Below, one piece after another: positions 23,751 through 32,713 of a stretch of DNA of 64,000 nt. The number at the start of each line of letters is the position of its first letter. Position 1 is the stretch's first letter. This stretch comes from Chloroflexota bacterium. Lineage in GTDB: Bacteria > Vulcanimicrobiota > JAMCWD01. The DNA lies in NCBI GenBank assembly GCA_023475345.1, contig JAMCWD010000050.1, positions 1 through 64,000 on the forward strand. Direction: 5' to 3'. The translations under genes were made by a program, and so were the position numbers. The notes under the pieces are model-generated. The model made no database searches and was not told the origin of the DNA. It worked only from the letters and a program-made list of their open reading frames with translations.

Positions 23751-25010
23751 TTAATCGACGATACTACCGTTCTTCTTCAGTTCCTGCCGCAGCAATTCGG
23801 CGTCCAGGTTTTTCGGCCTCTGATTTTTTTCGATACAAAGCCTTGCCGCCGTCCCCGCCGCTTCACCCAGCGCGTAGCAAGTGGGCTGGATCCTGATCGC
23901 CGCGTTGGCCTCGTGAGTCGATGAAATACAACGGCCGCACACAAGAAGATTGTTTATCCCCGAGGGCAGGAGGGCGCGGTAAGGGATGGAGTAATATTCG
24001 CCTTCTTTCAGATGCTCCTGGCGGGTGCCTTTGCCGTCGGGCAGGTGGATATCTATCCCGTAGCATCCCAGTGCGACGGCGTCGGGAAATTTTTTCCCTG
24101 ACCGTATATCGTCGGCCGTAAGCTGGTACTCCCCTTTTATCCTGCGAGTTTCCCTTATGCCGACGGTCGAGCCGGACACGTCGAGGTAACAGTTTTCAAA
24201 TCCCGGGACATCGCTTTTCAGAAAGCCTGTCAACTCTTCCATCTGCCTGCGGGATTCTATCTCAGCCCTTGTCAGGTCTATGCCGGACGTGCCGTCAACA
24301 TTGATCACGCGTGTCGTATTGAAATGGATCTCGCCCTTCCTCGGTGTATCGAACCACAGGAGGTTTTCCCTGGGGCATGAAACCCTGCCCTCGCCTTTTG
24401 CCTTGAGGTAAAGGCGCGTCATCTCTTCTCTTTCAGGCATCCGCGATTCGTCAACTCCCCCGACGCGGAAGTGTAGTGACGCGGGCTGCATTTTGCCGTC
24501 TTGCGGCCTCCCTTTTTCGCACGGGACGCCGGAAAAATATGAAAGGTCGGCGTCTCCCGTCGCGTCGATGAAGATGACGCCTTTTATTGTGCCCGCTCCC
24601 GACTTGTTCCATGTATGGACCCCGGTGATATTGCCGTCTTCGATATCTACGCCCGTTATGGAGGTATGCAAAAGAAAATCCACATCGGATTCGATCAGCA
24701 TTTCCTGGAGAATGATCTTTAAGATCTCGGGATCGAAGCAGTGATGGGTCATGCCGAGATGCCCGCCGTCTTTGAAGGCTCCACGGAGCTTCAGCCGCTC
24801 TACTATTTTTCCAAATAAGCCGCCGGTTATAGTTTTGCCGCCGGTCTTATACGCCATCCAGGGCTGGACGAGCCCGGCCGTCCCCATGCCCCCGAAAAAG
24901 CCGGACTGCTCTATAAGCAGGACATCGTTGCCGGGGCCGCTTGCGCCTATCGCCGCGCCGACCCCCGCAGGGCCGCCGCCCGCTATAACTACCAGGGGAT
25001 GTTTCGACAT
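23751..25010 (-). CDS. FAD-dependent oxidoreductase (FAD_oxidored family)
   Basis: 419 residues. The N-terminal Rossmann dinucleotide site is VVIAGGGPAGVGAAIGAS, followed by LLIEQSGFFGGMGTAGLVQP, typical of the family once annotated as fumarate reductase/succinate dehydrogenase-like. GVIFIDATGDADLSYFSGVP and a C-terminal FAD contact (LLVCGRCISSTHEANAAIRI) complete the pattern. GGAGG lies 5 nt before the ATG. The substrate is unknown; members act on diverse sugars or organic acids. It is transcribed alone toward the response regulator. No partner redox protein is adjacent. Confidence 0.88.
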   Translation of the reverse strand: MSKHPLVVIAGGGPAGVGAAIGASGPGNDVLLIEQSGFFGGMGTAGLVQPWMAYKTGGKTITGGLFGKIVERLKLRGAFKDGGHLGMTHHCFDPEILKIILQEMLIESDVDFLLHTSITGVDIEDGNITGVHTWNKSGAGTIKGVIFIDATGDADLSYFSGVPCEKGRPQDGKMQPASLHFRVGGVDESRMPEREEMTRLYLKAKGEGRVSCPRENLLWFDTPRKGEIHFNTTRVINVDGTSGIDLTRAEIESRRQMEELTGFLKSDVPGFENCYLDVSGSTVGIRETRRIKGEYQLTADDIRSGKKFPDAVALGCYGIDIHLPDGKGTRQEHLKEGEYYSIPYRALLPSGINNLLVCGRCISSTHEANAAIRIQPTCYALGEAAGTAARLCIEKNQRPKNLDAELLRQELKKNGSIVD

Positions 25011-25170
25011 TCGTTCCTCCAGGCTGATTTACATGAGATCATATTCAATATCACCGCCTCCTATGCCTGCAAGCTAGAAACTAGAAACTGGAGACTAGAG
25101 GCTGGAGACTAGAAGAATGGACGAAAATTATTTCCACTGAGGTTGTATGAAAAGTTCAAAGGAGCCTTGA

Positions 25171-25263
25171 GGGGGTAAGGTCTTGAATCTTGAGCTTACC
25201 GGAAACCCGGATATTTATAAGATAAAAGTATATTCAAGGTACAAGATTCAAGCCCTGACCCCC
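25171..25263. repeat. Imperfect inverted-repeat element in the 25.0-25.3 kb gap
   Basis: The arms GGGGGTAAGGTCTTGAATCT (from 25171) and CAAGATTCAAGCCCTGACCC (from 25242) are about 22 bp, imperfectly complementary, and separated by about 50 bp. This is the shape of a small MITE or long hairpin. Just upstream (25073-25115) is a low-complexity tract of CTAGAAACTAGAAACTGGAG type. No gene was found in 25011-25342. Confidence 0.45.
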
Positions 25264-25342
25264 GAATTCGGGACTGGAGACGGTGAAGACAACCGAATTT
25301 GCGGTTCTTTCAGTATGGGGCGTATTGTTGTAAAATAAGTAT

Positions 25343-25960
25343 ATGAAGGCCTCCCGTAAATACTTTTTGCCGCGTGGAATTTTTGCCGCGTTTGTTGTAT
25401 TACTGGCGCTGGCTATAACACCGGGTTGTGGGCGGAACTATAATAAAAACCTGTATCACATGGTATCAGAGAAAGTTGACATCAAGATCCGGGGTTCGAA
25501 AATGCTGGTCAATGCAGAGTATGTTCTGTACAACCCGGCGGATAAAGATGATTACGATGTTTTCGAATATGGTTTTCCCTGCATCGAAGGGATGGGCAAT
25601 GTGCGCGGCGTCCATATATGGTATTTCCCCGGATATAAAAAAGGGAGGGAAGTAATTTACGGTTGGGGCGATACATATGTGCTGTTTCCCCTGACGATGC
25701 CGGCCGGGAATAGGAGCCTGCTGCTTGTCGAATACGAGCAGGATTTGAAAGGGAAGATGGGCAGTTATGTTTTGCTGTCGGCCCATTCGAAAGATCCAAT
25801 GTTTAAAAAACTCATTCTATCGGTCCAACTGCCCGAAGGCGCGGCGCTCAAAAAATCTACTTACCCGGTTTACGAGATAGATGGGGGAAGGTTCCCTTCA
25901 TATTACATGGTTAGTGAAGATAAGAAATCGCCTGCAGATTTCATATTCACATGGGAGTGA
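25343..25960 (+). CDS. Lipoprotein of unknown function
   Basis: 205 residues. The signal peptide (FAAFVVLLALAITPGC) ends in a lipobox with Cys at residue 29. The mature domain appears beta-rich: KVDIKIRGSKMLVNAEYVLY, FPLTMPAGNRSLLLVEYEQD and KLILSVQLPEGAALKKSTYP. The pattern of a short beta-sandwich with LP-EG near the end recalls domains that bind at the cell surface, but no family is recognised. The ribosome-binding site is weak. A TAAAAT hexamer lies 15 bp before the ATG. It is probably monocistronic. Confidence 0.75.
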   Translation: MKASRKYFLPRGIFAAFVVLLALAITPGCGRNYNKNLYHMVSEKVDIKIRGSKMLVNAEYVLYNPADKDDYDVFEYGFPCIEGMGNVRGVHIWYFPGYKKGREVIYGWGDTYVLFPLTMPAGNRSLLLVEYEQDLKGKMGSYVLLSAHSKDPMFKKLILSVQLPEGAALKKSTYPVYEIDGGRFPSYYMVSEDKKSPADFIFTWE

Positions 25961-26071
25961 TTTAGTTGGGGGCCGGTGTGTCCTTCCCTCAGCGCTGCCT
26001 TTATTTACGCCGATCCGGTTTTTTGCTCTCTATTCAGATTTGTGCAATTCAATGCGAAAATTTTACTTGCG

Positions 26072-26144
26072 CGACATCCCCCAAACCTCCTTAACAAAGG
26101 GAGATTTCGTTCCGGCTACTTGCAGGTTTGAGGCTGAAGCTCAC
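26072..26144 (-). repeat. Dispersed repeat, copy C
   Basis: Its reverse complement reads GTGAGCTTCAGCCTCAAACC at the start and AAATCTCCCTTTGTTAAGGA, then GGGGGATGTCG at the end, matching copies A, B and D. It is solitary, with no gene inside. It occupies most of the gap 25961-26314. Confidence 0.7.
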
Positions 26145-26183
26145 GATCCCGGATAAACAAAATCCCTGTAAAAGAAATTGGGC

Positions 26184-26202
26184 GGGCGCGAAAACCGCGC
26201 CC
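26184..26202. repeat. REP-like palindrome
   Basis: GGGCGCG and CGCGCCC surround AAAAC, an extragenic palindrome of the kind scattered through many bacterial genomes. It is in the gap before the TPR-like gene. Confidence 0.45.
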
Positions 26203-26314
26203 TACAATGACCTTGAAACAAGAACCCCTGACCTCCTCTGAATGATTCTGCAGTTTGTCATGTATTATACTATTCTTCAGTAAGTGCTATAATTTAATGA
26301 ATGAGGTAAGAACG

Positions 26315-27478
26315 ATGGAAGATCAAATACCCGGTTCCCGGCAGGCGGAGTACCTTAATGACAGGAAGGATTCCAAACCGTTACCCGGGGGCGAAAAAGC
26401 CGGTAACAGCGGGATCGAAGGGAAACGAAAATCTTGTTTCCGGGTTCCCGGAATTTTATACTTTATCATATTGATCATATTGGTTTCATTATTGATAGTT
26501 TTTATCTTCGGATACCTGGCTTATAGAGAATCAAAAATTAAAAAGCTGGGGTTTAATCAGAACATGGCCTCTCCGAAGATTATCTATTCAGCCGATGAGG
26601 CGAAAGTTAACGGTACCATAGCAAAATCACAGAATGAGCGGATTAAGAAAAAATTCGGTGAGGGGAAGTTCAATTACGATAAAGAGGACGCACCGGGGGC
26701 AGACCTGCTTATCGAAGCGGAAAAGGAACTGGACAGGCTCCCGCTGACGGCAGATTCAAGGTATCTTTATTACCTGATCGGACAGGAATATCAAATGCGG
26801 CCCGGCAAATACAAGGAGGCGGTAAAGGTATTGAAGAAAGCCCTGATGCCCTTCAAGGGGAGTGAAGATAAGCTCTCAATAGAAGTCCGCATATTCATAG
26901 TAATAACCCTCGGCGGGAATGGCCAACATGATCCGGCTTTGAAAGAGTTGAAAATTGTAGAAAGCAAATTTAAAGATATTGATTTTATAGATTCCGGCGA
27001 AGCGGCTCATTTCTATTACCTGAGAGGCGAAGCCTACAATGCAACCTTTCAAAATAAAAAAGCTATGGAGGATTTTAAAAAGTCAATAGCGCTGGCACCG
27101 TATTCATGGGAGGGGATTACCGCCGGAATTATCCTGTCTCGCATATATTACCGGTTCGGCGAAAAGGACAATGCAATCAAAACTTTGAAACAGGTAAACG
27201 AGAGGATTGTTAAGAGATACGTGGTCTCGAGCAAACAGGAGAAAACCGATTCTTTCGGAAAATCCAATTTTTACAGCTCAACTCTCTTCGGCATGGTGCT
27301 GGATACCTTCAGATGGGTAGTTTACCCGAATACAATGTATAATTTTTCAGAACATGATTTAAAAATCTCGCATGAACACATGCAGAAGTTAAATGCCATG
27401 CTGATAAAGCAGGATTTTGACGGCTCCTCGAAAGAAATCGAATGGCTCTTGAATTTTGCCAAAGCGAAGGAGAAGTAA
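26315..27478 (+). CDS. Membrane-anchored TPR-like protein
   Basis: 387 residues from ATG 26315, which follows GAGGTAAG. The charged N-terminus precedes a single membrane helix (ILYFIILIILVSLLIVFIFG, residues about 47-70). The rest is helical with TPR-like pairs: ADSRYLYYLIGQEYQMRPGK, YKEAVKVLKKAL, then AHFYYLRGEAYNATFQNKKA and RIYYRFGEKDNAIKTLKQVN. TPR domains bind peptides or partner proteins; the orientation suggests an external TPR domain. The partner is unknown. A branched hairpin structure followed by a T-run lies just downstream. Confidence 0.8.
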   Translation: MEDQIPGSRQAEYLNDRKDSKPLPGGEKAGNSGIEGKRKSCFRVPGILYFIILIILVSLLIVFIFGYLAYRESKIKKLGFNQNMASPKIIYSADEAKVNGTIAKSQNERIKKKFGEGKFNYDKEDAPGADLLIEAEKELDRLPLTADSRYLYYLIGQEYQMRPGKYKEAVKVLKKALMPFKGSEDKLSIEVRIFIVITLGGNGQHDPALKELKIVESKFKDIDFIDSGEAAHFYYLRGEAYNATFQNKKAMEDFKKSIALAPYSWEGITAGIILSRIYYRFGEKDNAIKTLKQVNERIVKRYVVSSKQEKTDSFGKSNFYSSTLFGMVLDTFRWVVYPNTMYNFSEHDLKISHEHMQKLNAMLIKQDFDGSSKEIEWLLNFAKAKEK

Positions 27479-27502
27479 AACAGCCATTTATAAAAGTGAT
27501 AT

Positions 27503-27587
27503 CATCAGGCGCAGGGCTGGACAAGTGAGATATCCAAAAGCCAGCCCTATACACCGGGTGCCCTGCTGACCGCCTGATGCCGTTTTT
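27503..27587 (+). terminator. Branched hairpin with T-run after the TPR-like gene
   Basis: The outer stem CATCAGGCG (27503-27511) pairs with CGCCTGATG (27571-27579). It encloses a hairpin AGGGCTGG/CCAGCCCT (27513-27520 with 27541-27548) and a small CACCGGGTG palindrome. CCG and TTTTT follow the outer stem. It is larger and more branched than a usual intrinsic terminator, so a structured RNA is possible. Confidence 0.55.
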
Positions 27588-27756
27588 CACGGGGCGGCAT
27601 TTTCCCCGGTAAATTGTCGGCTTAAGAACTGGCGATGAGGCATCCATGATGTTATAATGTTGATTAATTAAAACCCTCATACAGATTAACTCCCCGGAAT
27701 ATTTAAATTTGTTCCGCAGGGAAAACAAACGGCTACAACAAGCACGGAGGAATTTT

Positions 27757-28962
27757 ATGGATTTTTCTCTGTCGGCGGACCATAAAGAATTCCAGGAATG
27801 GATAAGGGGGTTCGCATCGCGCGACCTTGACCCCGGCATATCCGAAGCCGACCGGAACTGCCGCTTCGATAAAAAAATCCTGGCCCGAATGGGAGAGCTG
27901 GGCATCCTGGGACATTGCCTGCCCGAAAAATACAACGGCGGAGGTCTCGATTACATCAGCCTGGGCCTTGCCTCCGAAGAACTCGAATACACCGATACCG
28001 CGTACAGGGAGATCCTTTCCGTCCACATAGCTTTATTCTGTTTGCCGCTCCTTTCATGGGGCACCGACGAGCTTAAAAACAGTTATCTCCCGAAATGCGC
28101 GGCGGGAGAAAAGATCGGCTGTTTCGGCCTTACCGAGCCGGACGCCGGGAGCGATGTTGTCGGGATCCAATCACACGCCCGCCGGGAAGGCGGCCACTAC
28201 ATCCTCAACGGCCAGAAAATGTGGATCTCGCTTGCCGATGTAGCCGATTACTTCATTGTATTTGCGTGGACGGATCTTGAAAAGAAAAAGGCCCGGGATC
28301 ACAGCGGCATGTCGGCGTTTCTGCTGGAAAGATGCGACCCCGGCATTTCCACCGGCTCCATACATGGAAAACTCGGCGTAAGGGCCGGTAACACCGGGTG
28401 GGTAAGCATGGACGATGTAAAAATCCCTGCAGACCGCCTTGTCGGAAACGAAGGCGAAGGATTTAAGATCGCCATGTTCGGGATTGATCAGGGCAGATAC
28501 ACCGTGGCGGCAGGCTCCGCCGGATTGATACGGGCATGCCTGGACTCAAGCGTCAAGTACGCAAAAGAAAGGCACACCTTCAAAGTCCCCACAGGCCGCC
28601 ATCAACTTGTAAAACAGATGATCGCGGGCATGGTGGAAAGCTATGAGATAACCCGGCTCCTTTACCTGAAAGCCGGCTGGATGAAAAACGAGGGACTCCG
28701 CTGCACCCTGGAAACTTCAATCGCCAAGAGGTTTGCCTGCGAGGCGGCGGAAAAATCCGCAAGCAATGCGGTACAGATACACGGGGCTTACGGATTCTCC
28801 GACGAATACCCGGTGGAAAGGCATTTCCGCAATTGTAAAGCCGCACAGATATACGAAGGGGCAAGGGAAATCCATACGATAATCCAGGCGGATTATGCGC
28901 TGGGGCTCAGAGAGGACAAGCCGCTTCGCCGTAACCTGCCGCCGTGGCCTTTTGAAAGATGA
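27757..28962 (+). CDS. Acyl-CoA dehydrogenase
   Basis: 401 residues; GGAGG lies just before ATG 27757. The family order is clear: an N-terminal helical domain (MDFSLSADHKEFQEWIRGFA), the flavin-site motif CFGLTEPDAGSDVVGIQSHA, and LNGQKMWISLADVADYFIVF. The C-terminal domain contains QIHGAYGFSDEYPVERHFRN. The catalytic base is probably the Glu in IYEGAREIHTI. It oxidises an acyl-CoA at alpha-beta carbons using FAD and passes electrons to ETF. No ETF or other beta-oxidation gene is adjacent; substrate specificity (short or branched chain) cannot be read with certainty. Confidence 0.95.
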   Translation: MDFSLSADHKEFQEWIRGFASRDLDPGISEADRNCRFDKKILARMGELGILGHCLPEKYNGGGLDYISLGLASEELEYTDTAYREILSVHIALFCLPLLSWGTDELKNSYLPKCAAGEKIGCFGLTEPDAGSDVVGIQSHARREGGHYILNGQKMWISLADVADYFIVFAWTDLEKKKARDHSGMSAFLLERCDPGISTGSIHGKLGVRAGNTGWVSMDDVKIPADRLVGNEGEGFKIAMFGIDQGRYTVAAGSAGLIRACLDSSVKYAKERHTFKVPTGRHQLVKQMIAGMVESYEITRLLYLKAGWMKNEGLRCTLETSIAKRFACEAAEKSASNAVQIHGAYGFSDEYPVERHFRNCKAAQIYEGAREIHTIIQADYALGLREDKPLRRNLPPWPFER

Positions 28963-29192
28963 GAGATAAGAAAATTTCGGGGGATGAATTGAGGAGTATA
29001 GAAAATAAAATACATGATATAATAATGCGAATGGCTTGATAAAGAAATATTTTATAATGAAACAAAATATAGGGTGTCTTTCAAGTTGTTTTGCTATAGG
29101 TGGGGACCATGAATAATACCATTCGGTGAATCTGATTCCAATAGTTGATGAAAGAAGAAACTCATCCCTGAATTTCCGAAAATCTAATAATA

Positions 29193-29861
29193 TTATCGGG
29201 TTTGAAAAAGCTCCATGAAGTAAGGGTCCTTCTTTCTATCATATTCTGACCTTATTTGTCCTTCAAATTCACGAAGGAAATCCGGTGCAGATGTTTCCGC
29301 ATAAATAACCATTGAATAAGGAACCATAAGAAATGAAACAGACCTCCAGTTTTGCCCTTTCAATTCAGATAGATCTGCAAGGGGCTTTGAATCCATATCA
29401 AGATAATTGTTATGAGGGTTCATATATACAATAATATCAAGATTTTTTCGGTCATTAATACAACAATATTTTTCTGTTTTTTTCTTAAGTTCTTTAGTTA
29501 TTAATTGCACAACTTGATTCAATGATACTGGGGCGAATCTAGTAGATGGTTTCTTGATATCATTCCATGAATCAGCATCCTTCCATAGCTGAAGGTCATC
29601 CTTAATTTCCTTATTTCTTTTTCTCCCTCCAAGAAATTCAGTGATCTCAAAATTTGCGGATCGAAAGCATAAATCTGGCGGCTCATCACCTTCTTTAATT
29701 TCATCAATAGAAAATTGGACACCCAATAATCTTAAGAACGCAACGCATGACTTCATTTCTTGCTCCAATTGCCCTCTTGGAGAAAAGAGATTGACGCTTT
29801 CTACTCCATGTTCCACCAAGGCTTCTTTATAATTTATAAAAAATTCGTCTTTTCCTACCAT
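29193..29861 (-). CDS. DUF1780-like putative PD-(D/E)xK nuclease-fold protein
   Basis: About 222 residues. RGQLEQEMKSCVAFLRLLGV, then EPPDLCFRSANFEITEFLGG and NWRSVSFLMVPYSMVIYAE with a following APDFLREFEG resemble the DUF1780 family. In it, EPPD..F..A.FE would supply nuclease-like acidic residues. ATG 29861 is favoured over 29867 because AAGGG lies at better spacing. The gene is more AT-rich than its neighbours and stands alone in a 1.1-kb AT-rich patch, hinting at horizontal gain. The family call is from memory of the pattern and is moderate; activity is untested. Confidence 0.65.
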   Translation of the reverse strand: MVGKDEFFINYKEALVEHGVESVNLFSPRGQLEQEMKSCVAFLRLLGVQFSIDEIKEGDEPPDLCFRSANFEITEFLGGRKRNKEIKDDLQLWKDADSWNDIKKPSTRFAPVSLNQVVQLITKELKKKTEKYCCINDRKNLDIIVYMNPHNNYLDMDSKPLADLSELKGQNWRSVSFLMVPYSMVIYAETSAPDFLREFEGQIRSEYDRKKDPYFMELFQTR

Positions 29862-30118
29862 TTTCATATCCCTTCTGTATTTAGTTTTTTTATTACTATT
29901 AGCGTACCATATAAAGTTCGCCTTGTAAAATATCCAAACTGTACAAAATAAAATATTATCGAGGAAATAGTTATTGCTAATACACTTTGGGGGGCATAGC
30001 GTTACTTTGGAATCTCAAATTCCAGCAACGGCAATTTTCAGAGCATCGTTGACTCCTTCCCCATAAATGCTACAATGACATTAAGGTTAATCAATCTTAA
30101 TCAAGGAGCATGATCAAG

Positions 30119-30416
30119 ATGGCAAAGCCGAAGAAAATAACCGTGCCTTCCCCTGACCAGGGCAAGAATCAATCTGGGCGAAGTTATACGCAGGACTCAC
30201 ATGGACAAGCAGTACTTTATCCTGGAAAAAGACGGCATACCGGTCGCCGGTCTTATGGATATAGATGAATTCGAGGACTACCTGGAAACCAGGGCGGAAC
30301 AGGAAGATCCCGGGCTCCAGTCCCAGATAAAGGAAGGCTTCGAGGCATACAGGGCAGGCAAATTGAGAACTACCGACGACTTCCTGGAATCTTTGAAATC
30401 AAAAAAGAGCAAATAA
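30119..30416 (+). pseudogene. Frameshifted Phd/YefM-type antitoxin gene
   Basis: ATG 30119 opens MAKPKKITVPSPDQ in one frame. One base later the expected antitoxin sequence resumes in another frame from 30162, ARINLGEVIRRTH, then MDKQYFILEKDGIPVAGLMD and IDEFEDYLE. Together these make a Phd-type antitoxin interrupted by a 1-bp shift between about 30145 and 30162. The downstream frame could still start at ATG 30201 and give 71 residues lacking the DNA-binding part. AAGGAG precedes the gene. No toxin gene follows; the next gene is an NTF2-like protein coupled by TAATG. A sequencing error is possible. Confidence 0.72.
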
Positions 30417-30799
30417 TGAATTCACATGAAGAAATTATAGAAACTTTCTGGCGGTTATTCGATGAAGGAAATTTTGATGAAGCCGGAAGCTTTATGGATA
30501 CTGATGTTATTGTATTATGGCCGAATACCAGGGAGATATTTAAAGGAAGGGATAAATTTATTCTTGTAAACAAAAAGTACCCCGGCAGATGGAGAATCTT
30601 TCCGGATAAGATATTCTCGAAGGATAATATCGTTATATCGGTTGTAAAAGTTGAAGCTGATGATAAGACAACCAGTTTTTATACAATTTCTTTTTTTGAA
30701 TTTCAAAACAATTTGATTCATCGGATAACCGAGTACTGGGGAAGTAACTGTGAGCCTCCACAATGGAGGCAGAAAGAGGGTTTATCAGAAAGGTTCTGA
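30416..30799 (+). CDS. SnoaL/NTF2-like protein
   Basis: 127 residues with the SnoaL-like cone fold pattern: EEIIETFWRLFDEGNFDEAG, FMDTDVIVLWPNTREIFKGR, and ISFFEFQNNLIHRITEYWG. The last of these is the typical final strand. The family includes enzymes and binding proteins for small molecules; the substrate is unknown. It starts inside the antitoxin stop codon (TAATG), so it is probably translated by coupling. This pairing with an antitoxin remnant is odd, as no toxin fold is recognisable. It is AT-rich compared with downstream genes. Confidence 0.78.
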   Translation: MNSHEEIIETFWRLFDEGNFDEAGSFMDTDVIVLWPNTREIFKGRDKFILVNKKYPGRWRIFPDKIFSKDNIVISVVKVEADDKTTSFYTISFFEFQNNLIHRITEYWGSNCEPPQWRQKEGLSERF

Positions 30800-31054
30800 A
30801 GACCGGAAGCAGATGCCAAATGAGAGTGAGCAATTAGCAGAAGGTGATTTTCTATGAAATTTTTCACTGCTTACCATTTGCAGGTTTTTTTATCATGCTG
30901 TAACCATAAGCTGGGAACCGGCAAATACAACTCTTCGAGTGAAGTTACCTCGCCCCTTGCCGTCTTTGACTCCCCGGATTTCCCCCATCCAATAGAGGTA
31001 ATAACAAAAGCGAGGAGATTATATTTTTCTCCTCATGAATAATGAGATTAACAA

Positions 31055-32713
31055 ATGAAAAAAAAGAAAAGCAAATCGAGAACTCAACTCCAACAAAGCC
31101 TTCTGGCTGACAAAGAAAAATTCCTCATAGAAAGACCGTCCGGCGGCGATATCCGCGTCGCTCTGGTTTATCCCAACACATACAGGGCAGGGATGTCCAG
31201 CCTTGGTTTCCATGCGGTTTATTCGATACTCAACAGGATGCCGGGGGTCAGTTGTGAGCGGGCTTTTCTGGATTCTCCTTTGAGCATGGCCGGGATGCTG
31301 GAAACCGTCGAGACGGGGAAAAGGGTGGCCGACTGCCATATCATAGCGTTTTCGATCTCATACGAGCACGATATGCCCAACGTCCTCAAAATATTGAAGC
31401 TATGCGGCCTGCCGTACCGCTCCGCCGACAGGGAAAGCCTCTTCCCCCTTGTCATCGGCGGAGGCGCGATAACATTTCTGAACCCGGAGCCTCTTGCCGA
31501 TTTTATCGATCTCTTCCTGCTGGGCGAAGCCGAGAATACACTGCCCGGCCTTATAGAAGCAATAAAGGATTCGTCCGGCGAAAAATACGGCGTCCTGAAA
31601 AACCTTGCAAACCTCCCCGGCGTCTATGTGCCTGCCTTTTACCACCCGGAATATGACGGCGAGGAACGCCTTATAAATATACGGCCGGACAGCGATCTTC
31701 CCGCCGTCGTAAAACACAGCCCTCCATATACAGGCGAAACCCCCGCCTCGTCGGCGATCCTTGCTTCGCGGACAGAGTTCAGCAACTGCTTTTTAACCGA
31801 GGTAAGCAGGGGCTGTCCCAATGCGTGCCGCTTCTGCGTGCTGGGATGGGACTACTGGCCGTATAGGAGTTTCCCATTTGAAAAAATCAGGGAAACTCTG
31901 GAAAGCGCATTGAAACATACACGCCGCCTGGGGCTTATAGCAGGAGACCTGGGAGCATATCCCGGCCTGGAAAAACTGACGGAATATCTGAGCAAACAGG
32001 ATGCCAGGATCTCGTTTTCATCGTTTCGGGCCGAAAGCATAAATAAAAATATGGCGGAGTTGCTTAAAATATCGGGAGACAACACGCTGACCCTCGCACC
32101 GGAAGCCGGGAGCGAAAATCTCCGGGCGAAAATCGGCAAAAACATGACCGACGAAGACCTGTTCAATGCTGTCGATACCGCCCTTTCGCACGGTGTAAAG
32201 AACCTGAGATTATATTTCATGGCGGGGCTTCCCGGCGAAACCGATGCGGATATCGGCGCCGCAATCGGTCTCGTTAAAAAAATCCGCCTGCTCCAGGAGA
32301 AAAAAGCAGGCTCCGGCTCCGGGCTTCATGTTACCGTCAGCGGCTTCGTGCCAAAGGCCGGAACGCCGATGCTGTTCTTCCCGGTATGCCCCGAAAACAT
32401 ATTGAGAGACAGGCTTGCCGGGATGAAGTCGGGCATAGAAGCGGTGGGCGGGGCTGATATTTCCGGCGAGAGCGCGCGCCAGGCGCATAACCAGGCGGCG
32501 CTTGCAAAAGGAGACCGGAGGATGGGCAGGGTGCTGGAAGAGATCGCCGGAGGCATAAAATCCTATACGGCCGCTTTCAGAAACTCCGGCATAAGGCAGG
32601 AATTTTATACGGGAAGTTTAATCGAAAGTAAAGATATGCTTCCCTGGGAGCATCTGGAAAGCAATACCCCGCGAAGCATCCTGGAAAAGGTTTTTAAGAA
32701 GATCAATGAATGA
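31055..32713 (+). CDS. B12-binding-domain radical SAM protein (TIGR03960-like)
   Basis: 552 residues. The N-terminal part (VALVYPNTYRAGMSSLGFHA, then FSISYEHDMPNVLKIL and LVIGGGAITFLNPEPLADFI) is a B12-binding-like Rossmann domain. It is followed by EVSRGCPNACRFCVLG, the CxxxCxxC radical SAM site that holds a 4Fe-4S cluster. Further on, LTLAPEAGSENLRAKIGKNM and YFMAGLPGETDADIG are typical of the MiaB-like barrel. The family is widespread in anaerobes and its reaction is unknown. It overlaps the PgeF gene by 8 bp, beginning a run of plus-strand genes. Confidence 0.9.
   Translation: MKKKKSKSRTQLQQSLLADKEKFLIERPSGGDIRVALVYPNTYRAGMSSLGFHAVYSILNRMPGVSCERAFLDSPLSMAGMLETVETGKRVADCHIIAFSISYEHDMPNVLKILKLCGLPYRSADRESLFPLVIGGGAITFLNPEPLADFIDLFLLGEAENTLPGLIEAIKDSSGEKYGVLKNLANLPGVYVPAFYHPEYDGEERLINIRPDSDLPAVVKHSPPYTGETPASSAILASRTEFSNCFLTEVSRGCPNACRFCVLGWDYWPYRSFPFEKIRETLESALKHTRRLGLIAGDLGAYPGLEKLTEYLSKQDARISFSSFRAESINKNMAELLKISGDNTLTLAPEAGSENLRAKIGKNMTDEDLFNAVDTALSHGVKNLRLYFMAGLPGETDADIGAAIGLVKKIRLLQEKKAGSGSGLHVTVSGFVPKAGTPMLFFPVCPENILRDRLAGMKSGIEAVGGADISGESARQAHNQAALAKGDRRMGRVLEEIAGGIKSYTAAFRNSGIRQEFYTGSLIESKDMLPWEHLESNTPRSILEKVFKKINE

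Noticed and set aside
25073..25115. CTAGAAACTAGAAACTGGAGACT tract as a possible CRISPR-like or iteron array
   Set aside because: Units are very short and irregular with no spacers; it is low-complexity sequence.
30854..31042. 62-residue open frame before the radical SAM gene
   Set aside because: No ribosome-binding site and no recognisable features; the 255-bp gap 30800-31054 is treated as empty.
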